This document shows, piece after piece, positions 21,982 through 31,587 of a stretch of DNA of 64,000 nucleotides. The DNA lies in the NCBI GenBank assembly GCA_001917175.1, contig MNTV01000019.1, forward strand, positions 41,584 through 105,583. Reading direction: 5' to 3'. A model generated the notes under the pieces. That model ran no database searches, was not told where the DNA came from, and was given only the letters and a program-made list of their open reading frames with translations. Each line of letters opens with the position of its first letter. Position 1 is the first letter of the stretch. Both the position numbers and the translations under genes were made by a program. Origin of the DNA: Azospirillum sp. 51_20 (GTDB lineage Bacteria > Pseudomonadota > Alphaproteobacteria > RF32 > CAG-239).

Positions 21982-23352
21982 ATGTTTAAGAATCCGGAAT
22001 TTATCAGGAACACCTGGACCGAACTGACGGCCAAAAAACTGGCGGCAATGCCGCTTCTGCTGATCACGGTCTACCTTCTGGCCTACATCCTGGACGAAGC
22101 GCTGCCGTTTTCCTTCCTGCCTTACATCTGCGTGTTTTTCTACTGTGTTTTCACTTATGTCTGGAGCACCCGGCTGGCGGCGGAAACGGTGATCAGGGAA
22201 ATCAACGCCAACACCTGGTCGTTTCAGGTTATGACTTCGATGTCGCCGGTCAAAATGGCTGTCGGCAAACTGTTCGGCAGCACGGTTTACATCTGGTACG
22301 GCAATTTCATCTGTTTTGCCCTTTACCTTTTGTCTTACCACCTGCATCGGGAACGGCTGCCGGAAATACCGCTGCCGGAACTTCTGACCAACGTTCTGAT
22401 TTTCGTCCTGTTCGGCCTGTCGGCGCAGATACTGCCGCTTTTGCTCAGCCTGCACTCGATCCGCTGGCGGCATTTTTTCGAGAAGTTCGACGTCACTTTC
22501 TTCCAGTTCATGGGCATTGCCATGATCATCCCTCTCTACAAGGTCTTTAACGGCAGCGGCGAAGGAATCGTCTGGTACGGCGCGCACTATACCGCCAAGG
22601 AAGCGGCCGTCGTTTTCCTGTCCGTTTTCATCATTTGGGGCTTTATCGCCATAGTCAATCAGATCAAAACGGAATTCGGACAGGAACCCTACCCCGTTTC
22701 CTGGTTTTTGTTCACGCTGTCACTGGTGGCGGTTTTGTTCGGTTTCAACGATTACGGCAGCGACAATCCGCTGGTCCGCTACGTCGGCACCCTTTCCGCC
22801 TTTTTTGCCGTGCTTGCGGTCACTTATCTGACTTTGTGCGGAGAATCGAACATGGCGCTGCGCCCCAACATGGTATCAAAATATTATCACGGAAAGCAGT
22901 ACAAACGGCTGTTTATGATCATGCCGAGAAGTCTGGTAACAATTCCCGTCATCATCGTTCTGGCGCTGGTCTTAAGCGCGGAATTCGGCAGCCTGGGACA
23001 GGAACAGGGAACCAGCGCCGGCTTCATGGTCTGGGCGATGATTCTGTTTATGCTGCGGGACTTCTGCTTCATTTACCTGTGGTCGCTTTTTGCCCAGGGC
23101 AACGAAAAGGAAACGACGGTGGTTCCGGTTCTGATCGCACTTTCCACCTACACCATCATTCCGGTTCTGCTCTATCATTTCGACTTGCGCATCTTCTGTT
23201 CGTTCTTTATGCCCTATTTCCACGAAAGCAGCTATCTCACTTACAACGAAAGCGCTTTTCTGACGGTTATCCCGCCGGCGCTGGAATTTGTCTTTATGCT
23301 GGTTCTTCTGACTTTGGGCATCAGAAAGAAATTCCGTGAACTCCGGATCTGA
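21982..23352 (+). CDS. ABC transporter permease, unknown substrate
   Basis: 456 residues with roughly 10-12 hydrophobic segments spread over the whole length. There is a cytoplasmic IREINANTWSFQVMTSMSPVK coupling-like region near residue 75, typical of ABC-2-like exporters. It starts 2 bp after the ATP-binding gene, whose last codons hold its AAGGAG site, so the two are translationally linked. It is longer than a standard ABC-2 permease. No substrate can be inferred. Confidence 0.85.
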   Translation: MFKNPEFIRNTWTELTAKKLAAMPLLLITVYLLAYILDEALPFSFLPYICVFFYCVFTYVWSTRLAAETVIREINANTWSFQVMTSMSPVKMAVGKLFGSTVYIWYGNFICFALYLLSYHLHRERLPEIPLPELLTNVLIFVLFGLSAQILPLLLSLHSIRWRHFFEKFDVTFFQFMGIAMIIPLYKVFNGSGEGIVWYGAHYTAKEAAVVFLSVFIIWGFIAIVNQIKTEFGQEPYPVSWFLFTLSLVAVLFGFNDYGSDNPLVRYVGTLSAFFAVLAVTYLTLCGESNMALRPNMVSKYYHGKQYKRLFMIMPRSLVTIPVIIVLALVLSAEFGSLGQEQGTSAGFMVWAMILFMLRDFCFIYLWSLFAQGNEKETTVVPVLIALSTYTIIPVLLYHFDLRIFCSFFMPYFHESSYLTYNESAFLTVIPPALEFVFMLVLLTLGIRKKFRELRI

Positions 23353-23363
23353 GTTCACGGCAG

Positions 23364-23391
23364 AAAAATCCCCGCTTTCGGCGGGGATTTT
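23364..23391 (+). terminator. Intrinsic terminator of the ABC transporter unit
   Basis: Stem AAAAATCCCCGC / GCGGGGATTTTT with a TTTCG loop; 11 bp after the permease stop. Confidence 0.92.
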
Positions 23392-23410
23392 TCATTGCAA
23401 AAATAAGTTA

Positions 23411-23438
23411 TTGTTTTTAATATTTTTTGTGCTATAAT
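23411..23438 (+). promoter_or_regulatory. Promoter TTGTTT-16-TATAAT
   Basis: A consensus TATAAT at 23433-23438 with TTGTTT 16 bp upstream in an AT-rich zone. It lies about 35 bp before the ATG at 23474. Confidence 0.65.
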
Positions 23439-23473
23439 ATGTTATCTTTTCAGCGTTTTTGAGGAGGCAATCC

Positions 23474-24238
23474 ATGCAAAAAACGGATCTGATCAAAGCA
23501 TCTGAAAAACCGGAACATATCCGGAAGCACAGAGGAAACGCACACGTTATCGGCTCAAAAGCCTTAAAACATGTTTCCGAACAAAATATCCATGACATAC
23601 TTTCCCGCTTTGAACAGGCATATGCCCTGATGATTGACGAACGGGAAAATCCCGGCCGGCAGGAATTCTGCCTGAAAACCAGCGCACCGGTCGGCACCGA
23701 CGCCGTCATCAACGCAGAAGATATTAAAGACGGCGCGGCTTTCGAGGTTGTCCGCGACCTTGGCACGCCCTATGCGGGAAAGGTCAAAGTAGCCCTGATC
23801 AACGCCAAAGACATGCCGACGACAAATCTGGTGCACGGCATCTACGGTCCTTACGGTAACAGCGGTAAGGCCGGCATCTATACCATGACTTTCGGCCAAC
23901 CGGGAACAGAGCTGCCGAAAGAACTGGGCAGCGACGAGCCGGAACCGGCGCAAACCTTCAACCGCGAATGCCGGAAATTCTGGGACGGGGAAAACGGTAA
24001 AGCCGGCCATGTTTTGCTGGCCACTCCCGATGAACTGGCGTCAACCATCGAGCAAATGAAAAAGCACGGTCTTAAAACCAAAATTCAGGAACTGCGGCTG
24101 GAAGCTTTTTACCGCGGCGGAGAAAAATCCCCGTTAAAAGCAAACCGCCACCCCGCGCAAAAATCGGAAAAAGCGGTTGACCTCGGCACCTTTTCCCTCG
24201 GCGGCAACGGCGCAGACAATGTCAGGGAAGACAAATAA
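23474..24238 (+). CDS. Hypothetical protein, 254 residues
   Basis: Begins MQKTDLIKASEKPEHIRKHR with GAGGAGG upstream. It contains YALMIDERENPGRQEFCLKT, then a beta-rich centre (VALINAKDMPTTNLVHGIYGPYG and IYTMTFGQPG), and a helical REC-to-C-terminal part. The central VHGIYGPYG...YTMTFGQPG pattern loosely recalls ADP-ribosyl/RES or DUF4258-like folds, but no catalytic motif is firm. There is no signal peptide. The tail is basic and disordered. Possible mobile-element cargo; function unknown. Confidence 0.7.
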   Translation: MQKTDLIKASEKPEHIRKHRGNAHVIGSKALKHVSEQNIHDILSRFEQAYALMIDERENPGRQEFCLKTSAPVGTDAVINAEDIKDGAAFEVVRDLGTPYAGKVKVALINAKDMPTTNLVHGIYGPYGNSGKAGIYTMTFGQPGTELPKELGSDEPEPAQTFNRECRKFWDGENGKAGHVLLATPDELASTIEQMKKHGLKTKIQELRLEAFYRGGEKSPLKANRHPAQKSEKAVDLGTFSLGGNGADNVREDK

Positions 24239-24440
24239 ACAGCCCGCCCGACCAACGTCACACTTATAACCCCGGCAGCGGTGCCGGCAATGTTTGACAA
24301 ATCAACGCGTGCTTTTTGTTCCGGCAGCGGCGTTTGACGTTCCGTTGCCCGAGGAAGATCAGAACCGCAACCGCTGCATCCACTTGCGGCAGTTGCAACG
24401 GTAAAAAACGATCGTTGTAAAAAAACAAAAGACGCTTTGA

Positions 24441-25379
24441 CTATCGGTTGTATATTTTGGCATTTATGGCATTGCCGATTATGCTTTGTTGCCGGCCGCG
24501 CATTGTTTCCGGATTCCCGTTTTCGCGGAGCGGCTGACGCCGTGCCGGAGCCAATCCTCTGAGTTCGTTGATTTTTGCCCTCCTCATGGCTTCCTCGGAC
24601 TTTATGAAATTATCTCGCCGAAACCCTCCGTCGGGCGTATACGGCATTCTTGTATCTTCCCCTTTCTCTTTCTTCTTATCATAATCCATGCCCATATATT
24701 GAGAAAATCCCCGTTCCGAAATTCCGCAATTAAACAACAGGGAGGAAGCGTATAAATCGGTAGCAGTTTCGGCACCATCCATATATTTCGTCTGCCATTC
24801 TTTCGGACGCTTGCCAAACTCCACCGCATGCCCCAACTCATGTGCCAAAATTTGCGGCAGCGCATCTTCATTAATCTCCGACAGCACACCTTCCTTTTTC
24901 AGTCTTTTTAAGTCACTGATACAAATCACAATCTTATCGGGTGTGCCGTTTTCTCCTTTTTGAAAGGCGCAGCTGCCGTTCGGAACCGTCCAATTTTTTC
25001 TGACTCTATATTCTATTTCGCTATGCGCCAGTAACGCTTTTAAATCCGCGGCGGCCTTGGAATCATTGCTTGTAAACCGGGCAACCAGATCCTTTATCTC
25101 TGCTTCACAGGCTTTGTGTTCCGGGCTGTTCGTATCCAGACAGTTACTTTTAAATTCTTCGGAACCTATATCCGGAAAATCCCGCAACTCTGACAAATCG
25201 TAAATTTTATCCCCTTTCTCATCACCGTCTGCCATGCGACGCCGTCCCTCCTGCACAACATATCTTTTGTTGCCGGCATCACAGACAATGCGATTTAACA
25301 GCGTTTCCTTATCTGTTTCGGAAGCGTTTTCATAGTATGTTTCGACAAACCCCTGCAAATACTTTTCAAATTCCGTCAT
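24441..25379 (-). CDS. Putative zinc metallopeptidase (HELGH)
   Basis: 312 residues. The zinc-binding motif HELGH is at 180-184 (LAHELGHAVEFG), followed 20 residues later by ETATD (Glu204), fitting a gluzincin-like third ligand. No signal peptide is seen, so it is either cytoplasmic or delivered by another machine. The first ~110 residues are acidic and helical. The C-terminus is basic (ARRQPLRENGNPETMRGRQQ), probably flexible. ATG 25379 has AGGAAAG upstream. No immunity or secretion gene is adjacent. Codon use is similar to neighbours, but lower GC in part of the gene suggests transfer. Confidence 0.75.
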   Translation of the reverse strand: MTEFEKYLQGFVETYYENASETDKETLLNRIVCDAGNKRYVVQEGRRRMADGDEKGDKIYDLSELRDFPDIGSEEFKSNCLDTNSPEHKACEAEIKDLVARFTSNDSKAAADLKALLAHSEIEYRVRKNWTVPNGSCAFQKGENGTPDKIVICISDLKRLKKEGVLSEINEDALPQILAHELGHAVEFGKRPKEWQTKYMDGAETATDLYASSLLFNCGISERGFSQYMGMDYDKKKEKGEDTRMPYTPDGGFRRDNFIKSEEAMRRAKINELRGLAPARRQPLRENGNPETMRGRQQSIIGNAINAKIYNR

Positions 25380-25555
25380 ATTCGACTTTCCTGCGAATAA
25401 CCTTTTGCATTATGTTATCATAATCCGAACAAGGCAATCAATTTATTTTTATCAAGATTACGGCCGCGGCCGGCAGCAGGTTTCAGCACAGGAAACTGCC
25501 TTGCCAGGGACCGTGCCGCATTTTTCGTTCAGACGGCAGCTGTAATATTCTCTCT

Positions 25556-26440
25556 TTACCGCCCGAAAAGTATCAGGACCACCACCGCGGCCAGCAGCAA
25601 CAGGACCCGGCGCAAAGAAATGCGCGAAGCGGGAATGTTCCGGCCGAAAAAACGCAAAACGGCACCGGCGGCAAACACCCAGATGACATAAAGATACATG
25701 GTTGCCGTTACATAGGACGGATTGGGAGTGGCAAACATGGCAAAATTCTTAAAGACCATGGACAAAACCAACGGAACCATTACCAACGCGCACTTTACGT
25801 TCTGGCGTTCCCAAAGCGCCTTTAACTTTCCTCCGCCGTGGAAGTAAAAAGAAAAATTGACGATGCAGATGACAACCGCGGTGATCAGGATATAAAGACA
25901 GCTGCCGCTGACCAGCTCATGCGGCCGCAAAAAACTCATGGCGGTTTTGTTTAAGGTATCGCAAGCGGCGCAAAACAACAGATAAGGCACCATATAGCGC
26001 AATGCCTTACGCCCCCGCCGGTCGCCGCGATAACTGGATACGGAAAAAATTACCGTACCGAGCGCCGCCGCCACCGTCAGAAAACGAAGCGGCTCCCGTC
26101 CGTATGCGATCAGTCCGCCCGGATTAAGCAAAAGCCATACAAAAAAGACGATACCGACGCAAAAAGGATGTATGGAAGAAATGGTTTCCGCGCCCCACAC
26201 CCGCATTGCCCGGAAATTGCGCATGTCGACAAAGGAAATTACCCCGCCCTGCACCAGACAGACGACATAAAACGGCCAGGCGGCAGGCAGAGAAACGAAC
26301 GGCAGAACCGGCAGCAAAAACAAAATCGGCATCACGCCGCGATAGACCATAAACACCGTCGACGAAACTTTTGCCGCCTGGTTGCCCAGATAGTACAATC
26401 CGATTGCAATGCTCGCCAGCGAAGCATATACCGCCCACAT
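25556..26440 (-). CDS. EamA/DMT-like transporter
   Basis: 294 residues with ten predicted hydrophobic helices in two five-helix halves, the architecture of drug/metabolite transporters. The N-terminus AVYASLASIAIGLYYLGNQ and the second-half ALVMVPLVLSMVFKNFAM fit EamA helices. The substrate is unknown. ATG 26440 has GGAGGTG at ideal spacing; the GTG two codons upstream is rejected. It is downstream of fabZ on the same strand, but a hairpin at 26572-26610 separates them, so it likely has its own promoter. Confidence 0.8.
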   Translation of the reverse strand: MWAVYASLASIAIGLYYLGNQAAKVSSTVFMVYRGVMPILFLLPVLPFVSLPAAWPFYVVCLVQGGVISFVDMRNFRAMRVWGAETISSIHPFCVGIVFFVWLLLNPGGLIAYGREPLRFLTVAAALGTVIFSVSSYRGDRRGRKALRYMVPYLLFCAACDTLNKTAMSFLRPHELVSGSCLYILITAVVICIVNFSFYFHGGGKLKALWERQNVKCALVMVPLVLSMVFKNFAMFATPNPSYVTATMYLYVIWVFAAGAVLRFFGRNIPASRISLRRVLLLLAAVVVLILFGR

Positions 26441-26567
26441 AAACACCTCCGTGTCATCTTTTCACAAATTTTCAGCCGTCCGCACAATTATCCGTTCGCC
26501 CGGCTCCGGTTTTTGCAAACCGGGAAACGAAAACGGACGCTTTGTCGACAATACGGCGCCTGAAGTG

Positions 26568-26610
26568 CAAAATCCGAATGTTTCCGCCGGCCGGGCAAAA
26601 ACATTCGGAT
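26568..26610 (-). terminator. Terminator after fabZ
   Basis: Perfect 12-bp stem ATCCGAATGTTT / AAACATTCGGAT (26572-26583, 26599-26610), followed on the minus strand by TTTTGC. It marks the end of the envelope operon. Confidence 0.7.
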
Positions 26611-26639
26611 CACAGATCAGGGAAAAAATTTTCCCGTCT

Positions 26640-27089
26640 TCAGACGATCATTGCCGTAAATTCGGCTTCCGAAACAACTTTGTCATCCACCATGGATTTG
26701 CCCCTGAAAACAAAGACGTTGCGGCGGGCCTGAACTTTTTCGACATGCATTCTCAGCTGGTCGCCCGGTTTGACCGGCTTGCGGAATTTCACGCCGTCGA
26801 TCGACATAAACAGAACGCTGATTTTCTTGTCGCCGGCATTTTCACCCGAAGCGGCAACCACCAGAGCGCCGGCCGTCTGAGCCATCGCTTCGATCTGCAA
26901 AACGCCCGGCATAACCGGATTGCCGGGGAAATGTCCCTGGAAAAACTCTTCATTCATGGTCACGTTCTTTATGCCGATGCCCTTTTCGCCGGGAACTTCG
27001 ACTTCCAGCCGGTCCACCAGCAGAAAGGGATAGCGGTGCGGCAAAAAATTCATGATATCTTCAATGTTGTAGATTTTGTTTTCGGACAT
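26640..27089 (-). CDS. fabZ: 3-hydroxyacyl-ACP dehydratase FabZ
   Basis: 149 residues. It dehydrates 3-hydroxyacyl-ACP in fatty-acid synthesis. Diagnostic segments are LPHRYPFLLVDRL (16-28) and GHFPGNPVMPG with catalytic His53, then EAMAQ with Glu67. It is the last gene of the envelope operon, 28 bp after lpxD. In most proteobacteria lpxA follows fabZ; here a transporter does, so lpxA must be elsewhere. Confidence 0.97.
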   Translation of the reverse strand: MSENKIYNIEDIMNFLPHRYPFLLVDRLEVEVPGEKGIGIKNVTMNEEFFQGHFPGNPVMPGVLQIEAMAQTAGALVVAASGENAGDKKISVLFMSIDGVKFRKPVKPGDQLRMHVEKVQARRNVFVFRGKSMVDDKVVSEAEFTAMIV

Positions 27090-27117
27090 ATTTTCCTTCC
27101 TTTTTCGTTGGTCAAAT

Positions 27118-28131
27118 TTATTTTTTTGAATTTTTCTGCAAAAAAGCCACCTGGCGCATAAAGTCCTTAAACGGCACCGCCGGCGAACCCATCACCACCG
27201 TGCCCGGTTCTATGTCGCGCATAATGCCCGACTGGGCGGCGATCTGGGCGCCGCTGCCGATTTTCAGGTGGTCGGCAAAACCGCTCTGGCCGCCGCAAAC
27301 GACATAATCGCCGAAAGTGCAGCTGCCGGCAATGCCGGTCATGGAAACCAGAATGCAGCCGCGGCCGAGCTTGTCGTTGTGGGCAATTTGCACCAGATTG
27401 TCCACCCGGGTGCCGTCACCGATAACCGTATCGTCCATGGCGCCGCGGTCAACACAGGTACAGGCGCCGATTTCGACGTCGTTGCCGATAATCACCCGCC
27501 CAAGCTGAGGAATGCGCTTATGCACGCCGTTTATGGTCTGAAAGCCAAAGCCGTCCTGACCGATACGGGCGCCGTTGTATATGTAACAGTTATTGCCCAT
27601 AATCGTATAAGCAATGCAGGCATGAGCACCGATCCGGCAGTTTTCACCGATCCGGCAGTTTTCACCGATCACCGCAAAAGGTTCAACCACCGTTCCGGCT
27701 CCGATTTCCGCACCGGCGCCGATAACCGCATAGTCGGCAATTGAACAGCCTTCGCCGACTTTGGCCGTCGGATCAATCTTTGCTGTTTCGGCAATGCCCG
27801 CCGCCGGACGTTTTTCCGCATACATGGCTTCGTTTAAGGTCAGAAAGGCCGTTTTCGGATTGCCGCAGACAAGAACGGCTGCCGCCGGAGCCACAAACGG
27901 CGCCAGTTCGGCGGTGGTAACGCAGGCCGAAGCCTTGATTTCGGCGCCGGCAGCTTTTTTCTTGCGATCATAGAAAAAACAGATTTCGCCTTCGCCGGCC
28001 TTGTCCATCGTGTTGATGTCACGGATCATTTCACCGCCGCGGTCGGCATTTTGCAACGCGGCGCCGCAGATTTCGGCAATTTGAGCCAGATTGAATTCGG
28101 CTTTTTTAACAAAAAAATTCGTATCAATCAT
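27118..28131 (-). CDS. lpxD: UDP-3-O-(3-hydroxyacyl)glucosamine N-acyltransferase LpxD
   Basis: 337 residues; third step of lipid A synthesis. An N-terminal uridine-binding domain is followed by left-handed beta-helix hexapeptide repeats ([IVL]G pattern from about residue 105), with VQIAHND as the catalytic-His segment and the C-terminal helix VPFKDFMRQVAFLQKNSKK. An 18-bp direct duplication in frame (27636-27677 region) gives IGENCRIGENCRIG, adding one extra hexapeptide turn to the helix. It confirms that the organism makes lipid A, hence an outer membrane. Confidence 0.97.
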   Translation of the reverse strand: MIDTNFFVKKAEFNLAQIAEICGAALQNADRGGEMIRDINTMDKAGEGEICFFYDRKKKAAGAEIKASACVTTAELAPFVAPAAAVLVCGNPKTAFLTLNEAMYAEKRPAAGIAETAKIDPTAKVGEGCSIADYAVIGAGAEIGAGTVVEPFAVIGENCRIGENCRIGAHACIAYTIMGNNCYIYNGARIGQDGFGFQTINGVHKRIPQLGRVIIGNDVEIGACTCVDRGAMDDTVIGDGTRVDNLVQIAHNDKLGRGCILVSMTGIAGSCTFGDYVVCGGQSGFADHLKIGSGAQIAAQSGIMRDIEPGTVVMGSPAVPFKDFMRQVAFLQKNSKK

Positions 28132-28152
28132 TTTTTTCTCCTTCAGAACAAA

Positions 28153-30408
28153 TTACAGACTGGTTCCGAAATTCAGTCTGAAAACTTCGGTTTCGTCATA
28201 ATCCTCTTTAACGACCGGGAAGCCGAAGTCAATGTCGATTTTGCCCATCGGCGACAGCCAGCTGAAGCCGAAGCCGACGGAAACACGCGGTTTGTCGGAA
28301 TATTCGACGATCTTGTAGCTGACGTCGTCGGGCTTGCCGAGCATACCGACATCAACAAAGGTGCGGCCTTTGATGCCCACTTCGTCCAGCCCGATCGGGA
28401 ACATGACTTCGGCACCGGAATAGATCATCCAGTTGCCGCCCAGAGCGTCATTGGTGTATTTGTCGCGGGCACCGATACCGGCACTGTCGAAACCGCGCAT
28501 GGTCGAACCGCCGAGGAAATAACGCTGTGACAAACGGACGTTTTCGTCGTCGTAACCGGTGATATAACCGCCGTTGGCAAACAGCTTCAAGGTGTAGTAG
28601 TCGAAAAACGTATCATACCAGTAGGCCTTGACGTCAAACTTCAGATATTTTTCGTCGCCGCCGAGACCGGCCACGTCGTTGCCGAAAGACAGGAAATAGC
28701 CTTCCTTCGGGTCGACCGCATTGTCGCGTTTGTCATAATACAAAGTCTGTCCGACACTTGAACCGACATATTTTCCTTCTTCTTCCTGAATATAGACGGA
28801 AGCACTCGGGTGAACGTTTTTGATCTCATCCTGACGCAGGGTATAGCGGACGCTCTGATAAAAGTCGTCGGTATATTTCCATCCCAAACGCAGACGGCCG
28901 CCCATGGTGTCTTCGTCATAAGAAGCCTCGTCCTGATAGTCGGTTTCGTTTTTAAACAGGTCGACGCCGGCCGACAACGGACGGTTGAGAAAGTACGGTT
29001 CGGTAAAGTTGATGTTATAATCCTGAGAACGTTCGGAAATGCCCAGGTCAAAACCAAGCTGCTGACCTTTGCCCATAAAGTTGTTTTCGGTTACGCCGGT
29101 ACGAACCAGAGCGCCGTTGACGGTCGAATAGCCGAGGCCGACATTGAAATAACCGGTCGATTTTTCGGTTACGTTTACATTGATGTCCGCTTTGTTGTCG
29201 TCGCTCGTCGGCTGGGTTTCAATGTCCACCTTGCTGAAATAGTTCAGGTTTTCGATATTGCGGCGGGAAGCGCGGATTTTGGCGGCGTTGAAAGCGTCGC
29301 CTTCGCTGATGCGGAACTCGCGGCGGATCACTTCGTCATAGGTTCGACTGTTGCCGTTGATGTTGATGCGGTTGATGAAAACGCGGGCGCCTTCCTTGAT
29401 GCGGAAGTTGATCGTCATTTCTCCGGTCTGCATGTTCCGGTCAAGTTCCGGTTCAACTTCGACAAAAGCATAGCCGCGCTTGCCCAGTTCTTCGGTCAGG
29501 GCATAAACGCTCTTTTCAACCTTTGCCGCATTGTACCAGTCGCCGGCTTCAATGTCGAGATCGTCCGCCAGTCCCGCCGTATTCATATCGGGAATTTCGG
29601 AAGTGATGTTGACTTTTTTGATTTTGTAGCGCACGCCCTCTTCCAGCACCGTAGTGATCACGAAAGACTGGCTGTCGGGACTGAGTTCGGCCACCGAAGA
29701 CACCACGCGGAAGTCGGCATAACCGTGGTTGTTATAGAAGCGGCGCAGCAACTCCTTGTCATAGTTGCTTTTCTCCGGATCATAATTTTCCGAAGAAGAG
29801 AAAATCCGCCACCATCTGGTTTCCTTGCTTAAGATTTCCCCCTGCAGGTCGCTGTCGCTGTAATGCTTGTTGCCGATGAAGTTGATTTTGGTGATTTTGG
29901 CCAGCGGCCCCTCGTCAATTTCATAAATCAGGTCGACGCGGTTCTGATCACGTTTGATCACCTTCGGCTCCACCGCCGCGGCATAACGCCCCACCCGTTT
30001 GTAGATGTTGAGAATGCGCTGCACATCCTCCTGCACCTTGGCCGTCGTATAAATGGAACGGGGACCGAGCTGCACTTCGCTTTCGAGCATTTTGTCGTCC
30101 ACTTTGTCATTGCCGTCGAAAAAACGCTTGTTGATGATCGGGTTTTCATCCACTTTGATAGTCAGGACATCACCTTTGACGTCAAAAGAAACGTCGGAAA
30201 AAAGACCGGTGGTGTAAAGTTTCTTAAATGCGCCGTTCAGCTTTTCGGGACTGACGTCGTCACCGGGATTTACATTGACATAAGAGAGAACGGTTTCCCG
30301 TTCAACCCGCTGCAGTCCGTCAACTTTGATCTGTCTGACCACCGCGGCGTCGGCCGTGCCGGCCGCCATCAGGCAGGACAGTAAGGTAACCAGCTGTTTG
30401 TTTTTCAT
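28153..30408 (-). CDS. bamA: Outer-membrane protein assembly factor BamA
   Basis: 751 residues: a signal peptide (MKNKQLVTLLSCLMAAGTADA), five POTRA domains to about residue 400, and a 16-strand barrel with the conserved loop-6 segment (QRYFLGGSTMRGFDSAG, containing RGF). It inserts beta-barrel proteins, including the neighbouring-type autotransporters. The C-terminus reads NFGTSL and ends in Leu rather than the usual aromatic residue. It lies 21 bp upstream of lpxD and 30 bp after rseP, in the standard order. Confidence 0.97.
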   Translation of the reverse strand: MKNKQLVTLLSCLMAAGTADAAVVRQIKVDGLQRVERETVLSYVNVNPGDDVSPEKLNGAFKKLYTTGLFSDVSFDVKGDVLTIKVDENPIINKRFFDGNDKVDDKMLESEVQLGPRSIYTTAKVQEDVQRILNIYKRVGRYAAAVEPKVIKRDQNRVDLIYEIDEGPLAKITKINFIGNKHYSDSDLQGEILSKETRWWRIFSSSENYDPEKSNYDKELLRRFYNNHGYADFRVVSSVAELSPDSQSFVITTVLEEGVRYKIKKVNITSEIPDMNTAGLADDLDIEAGDWYNAAKVEKSVYALTEELGKRGYAFVEVEPELDRNMQTGEMTINFRIKEGARVFINRININGNSRTYDEVIRREFRISEGDAFNAAKIRASRRNIENLNYFSKVDIETQPTSDDNKADINVNVTEKSTGYFNVGLGYSTVNGALVRTGVTENNFMGKGQQLGFDLGISERSQDYNINFTEPYFLNRPLSAGVDLFKNETDYQDEASYDEDTMGGRLRLGWKYTDDFYQSVRYTLRQDEIKNVHPSASVYIQEEEGKYVGSSVGQTLYYDKRDNAVDPKEGYFLSFGNDVAGLGGDEKYLKFDVKAYWYDTFFDYYTLKLFANGGYITGYDDENVRLSQRYFLGGSTMRGFDSAGIGARDKYTNDALGGNWMIYSGAEVMFPIGLDEVGIKGRTFVDVGMLGKPDDVSYKIVEYSDKPRVSVGFGFSWLSPMGKIDIDFGFPVVKEDYDETEVFRLNFGTSL

Positions 30409-30438
30409 TTATACCGTATCCTTTATCAAAAAAATAAC

Positions 30439-31569
30439 TTAAGCAAAAAAGCGATGGAACAGATGGACAAAGTCGTTCCAGGTCGCAAAAATCATCAGCG
30501 CCAGAATGAGGGCAAAACCGGCCTTGAACAGGTTCTCCTTTACTTTGGCGTTTATCTCGCGGCGGCTGACAATTTCTACCAGGTAGATTACGACGTGCCC
30601 GCCGTCCAGAACCGGAATCGGGAACAAATTGATCAGCCCGAGGTTGATTGACAGAAGCGCCATAAAGGCAATGAAGTCAAGCATGCCGTTTTTCCTGGAG
30701 ATGTCGCCGGACATTTCCGCAATTCTCAAGATGCCGCCCAGATCCTCGCTGCCGCGTTTGCCGGTAATCATCTGTCCGACCCCGCGCAGGGTGCCTTCGG
30801 TAATCCGCCAGGTTTCGCTGCAGGCCTCAACAAAAGCGTCCGGCAGCGACATTCTTTCGTGGTCAAGCTCCATCGTGTTCATCGACTTGATGCCGAGCAT
30901 CGGCCGTTCGGTCGTCTGGCCGTTGGCTTCCACTTTCATCATTTCCAGCGGAACGCTCAACTCCATGACTTCACCCGCACGGTCAAGCTTTACTTCGGCG
31001 ACGCCGCCCGTCGTCAGCGAAATTTCGGTCGTAATCTCGCTGAAACTTTCCACCTCGTGGCCGTTGATCGACAGAATGCGGTCCGCCTTGACAATGCCGG
31101 CCTTGTCCGCAGCCCCGCCGGCAACCACTTCGCCCACGACCGGGGGAAAGCTGAATTTGCCGAGAAAGGCAAACATCAAAGTAAAGACGATAATTGCAAA
31201 CAGGTAGTTAAACCCGGGGCCGCCGAGGACGATCGCCAGCTTTTTCCACGGATTCTGGAACGGAAAGGCTTTCTTTTTATCTTCTTCGCTCAGCTCTTTC
31301 ACCTCTTCGCTGCTGCCTGACGACGCGGCATCGGCATCACCTAAAAACTGGCAATAGCCGCCGAGCGGAATCGCGCAGATTTTCCATTTGGTGTTATGCT
31401 TGTCGGTAAAACCCCACAGTTGTTTGCCGAAGCCGATTGAAAAATCGGTCACCTGCACGCCGGACAGACGCGCAACCAGAAAATGCCCGAATTCGTGGAC
31501 AAACACCAGAATTCCCAGCAGAACAATAAAGGGAACTATATAATATACGCCGTTAACTAACCATTCCAT
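30439..31569 (-). CDS. rseP: Site-2 protease RseP (zinc metalloprotease)
   Basis: 376 residues. Zinc motif HEFGH at 25-29 in the first membrane helix, one PDZ-like domain in the middle (VVGEVVAGGAADKAGI...GDRILSING-like), and the second active-site motif NLFPIPVLDGGH near the C-terminus. It cleaves membrane-bound anti-sigma factors and signal peptides. An acidic Ser-rich insert (DAASSGSSEEVKELSEEDKKK) at about 80-100 is longer than usual. It lies between cdsA and bamA; dxr, which often separates cdsA from rseP, is absent. Confidence 0.96.
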   Translation of the reverse strand: MEWLVNGVYYIVPFIVLLGILVFVHEFGHFLVARLSGVQVTDFSIGFGKQLWGFTDKHNTKWKICAIPLGGYCQFLGDADAASSGSSEEVKELSEEDKKKAFPFQNPWKKLAIVLGGPGFNYLFAIIVFTLMFAFLGKFSFPPVVGEVVAGGAADKAGIVKADRILSINGHEVESFSEITTEISLTTGGVAEVKLDRAGEVMELSVPLEMMKVEANGQTTERPMLGIKSMNTMELDHERMSLPDAFVEACSETWRITEGTLRGVGQMITGKRGSEDLGGILRIAEMSGDISRKNGMLDFIAFMALLSINLGLINLFPIPVLDGGHVVIYLVEIVSRREINAKVKENLFKAGFALILALMIFATWNDFVHLFHRFFA

Positions 31570-31587
31570 AATTTAAATTGCCTTTAA

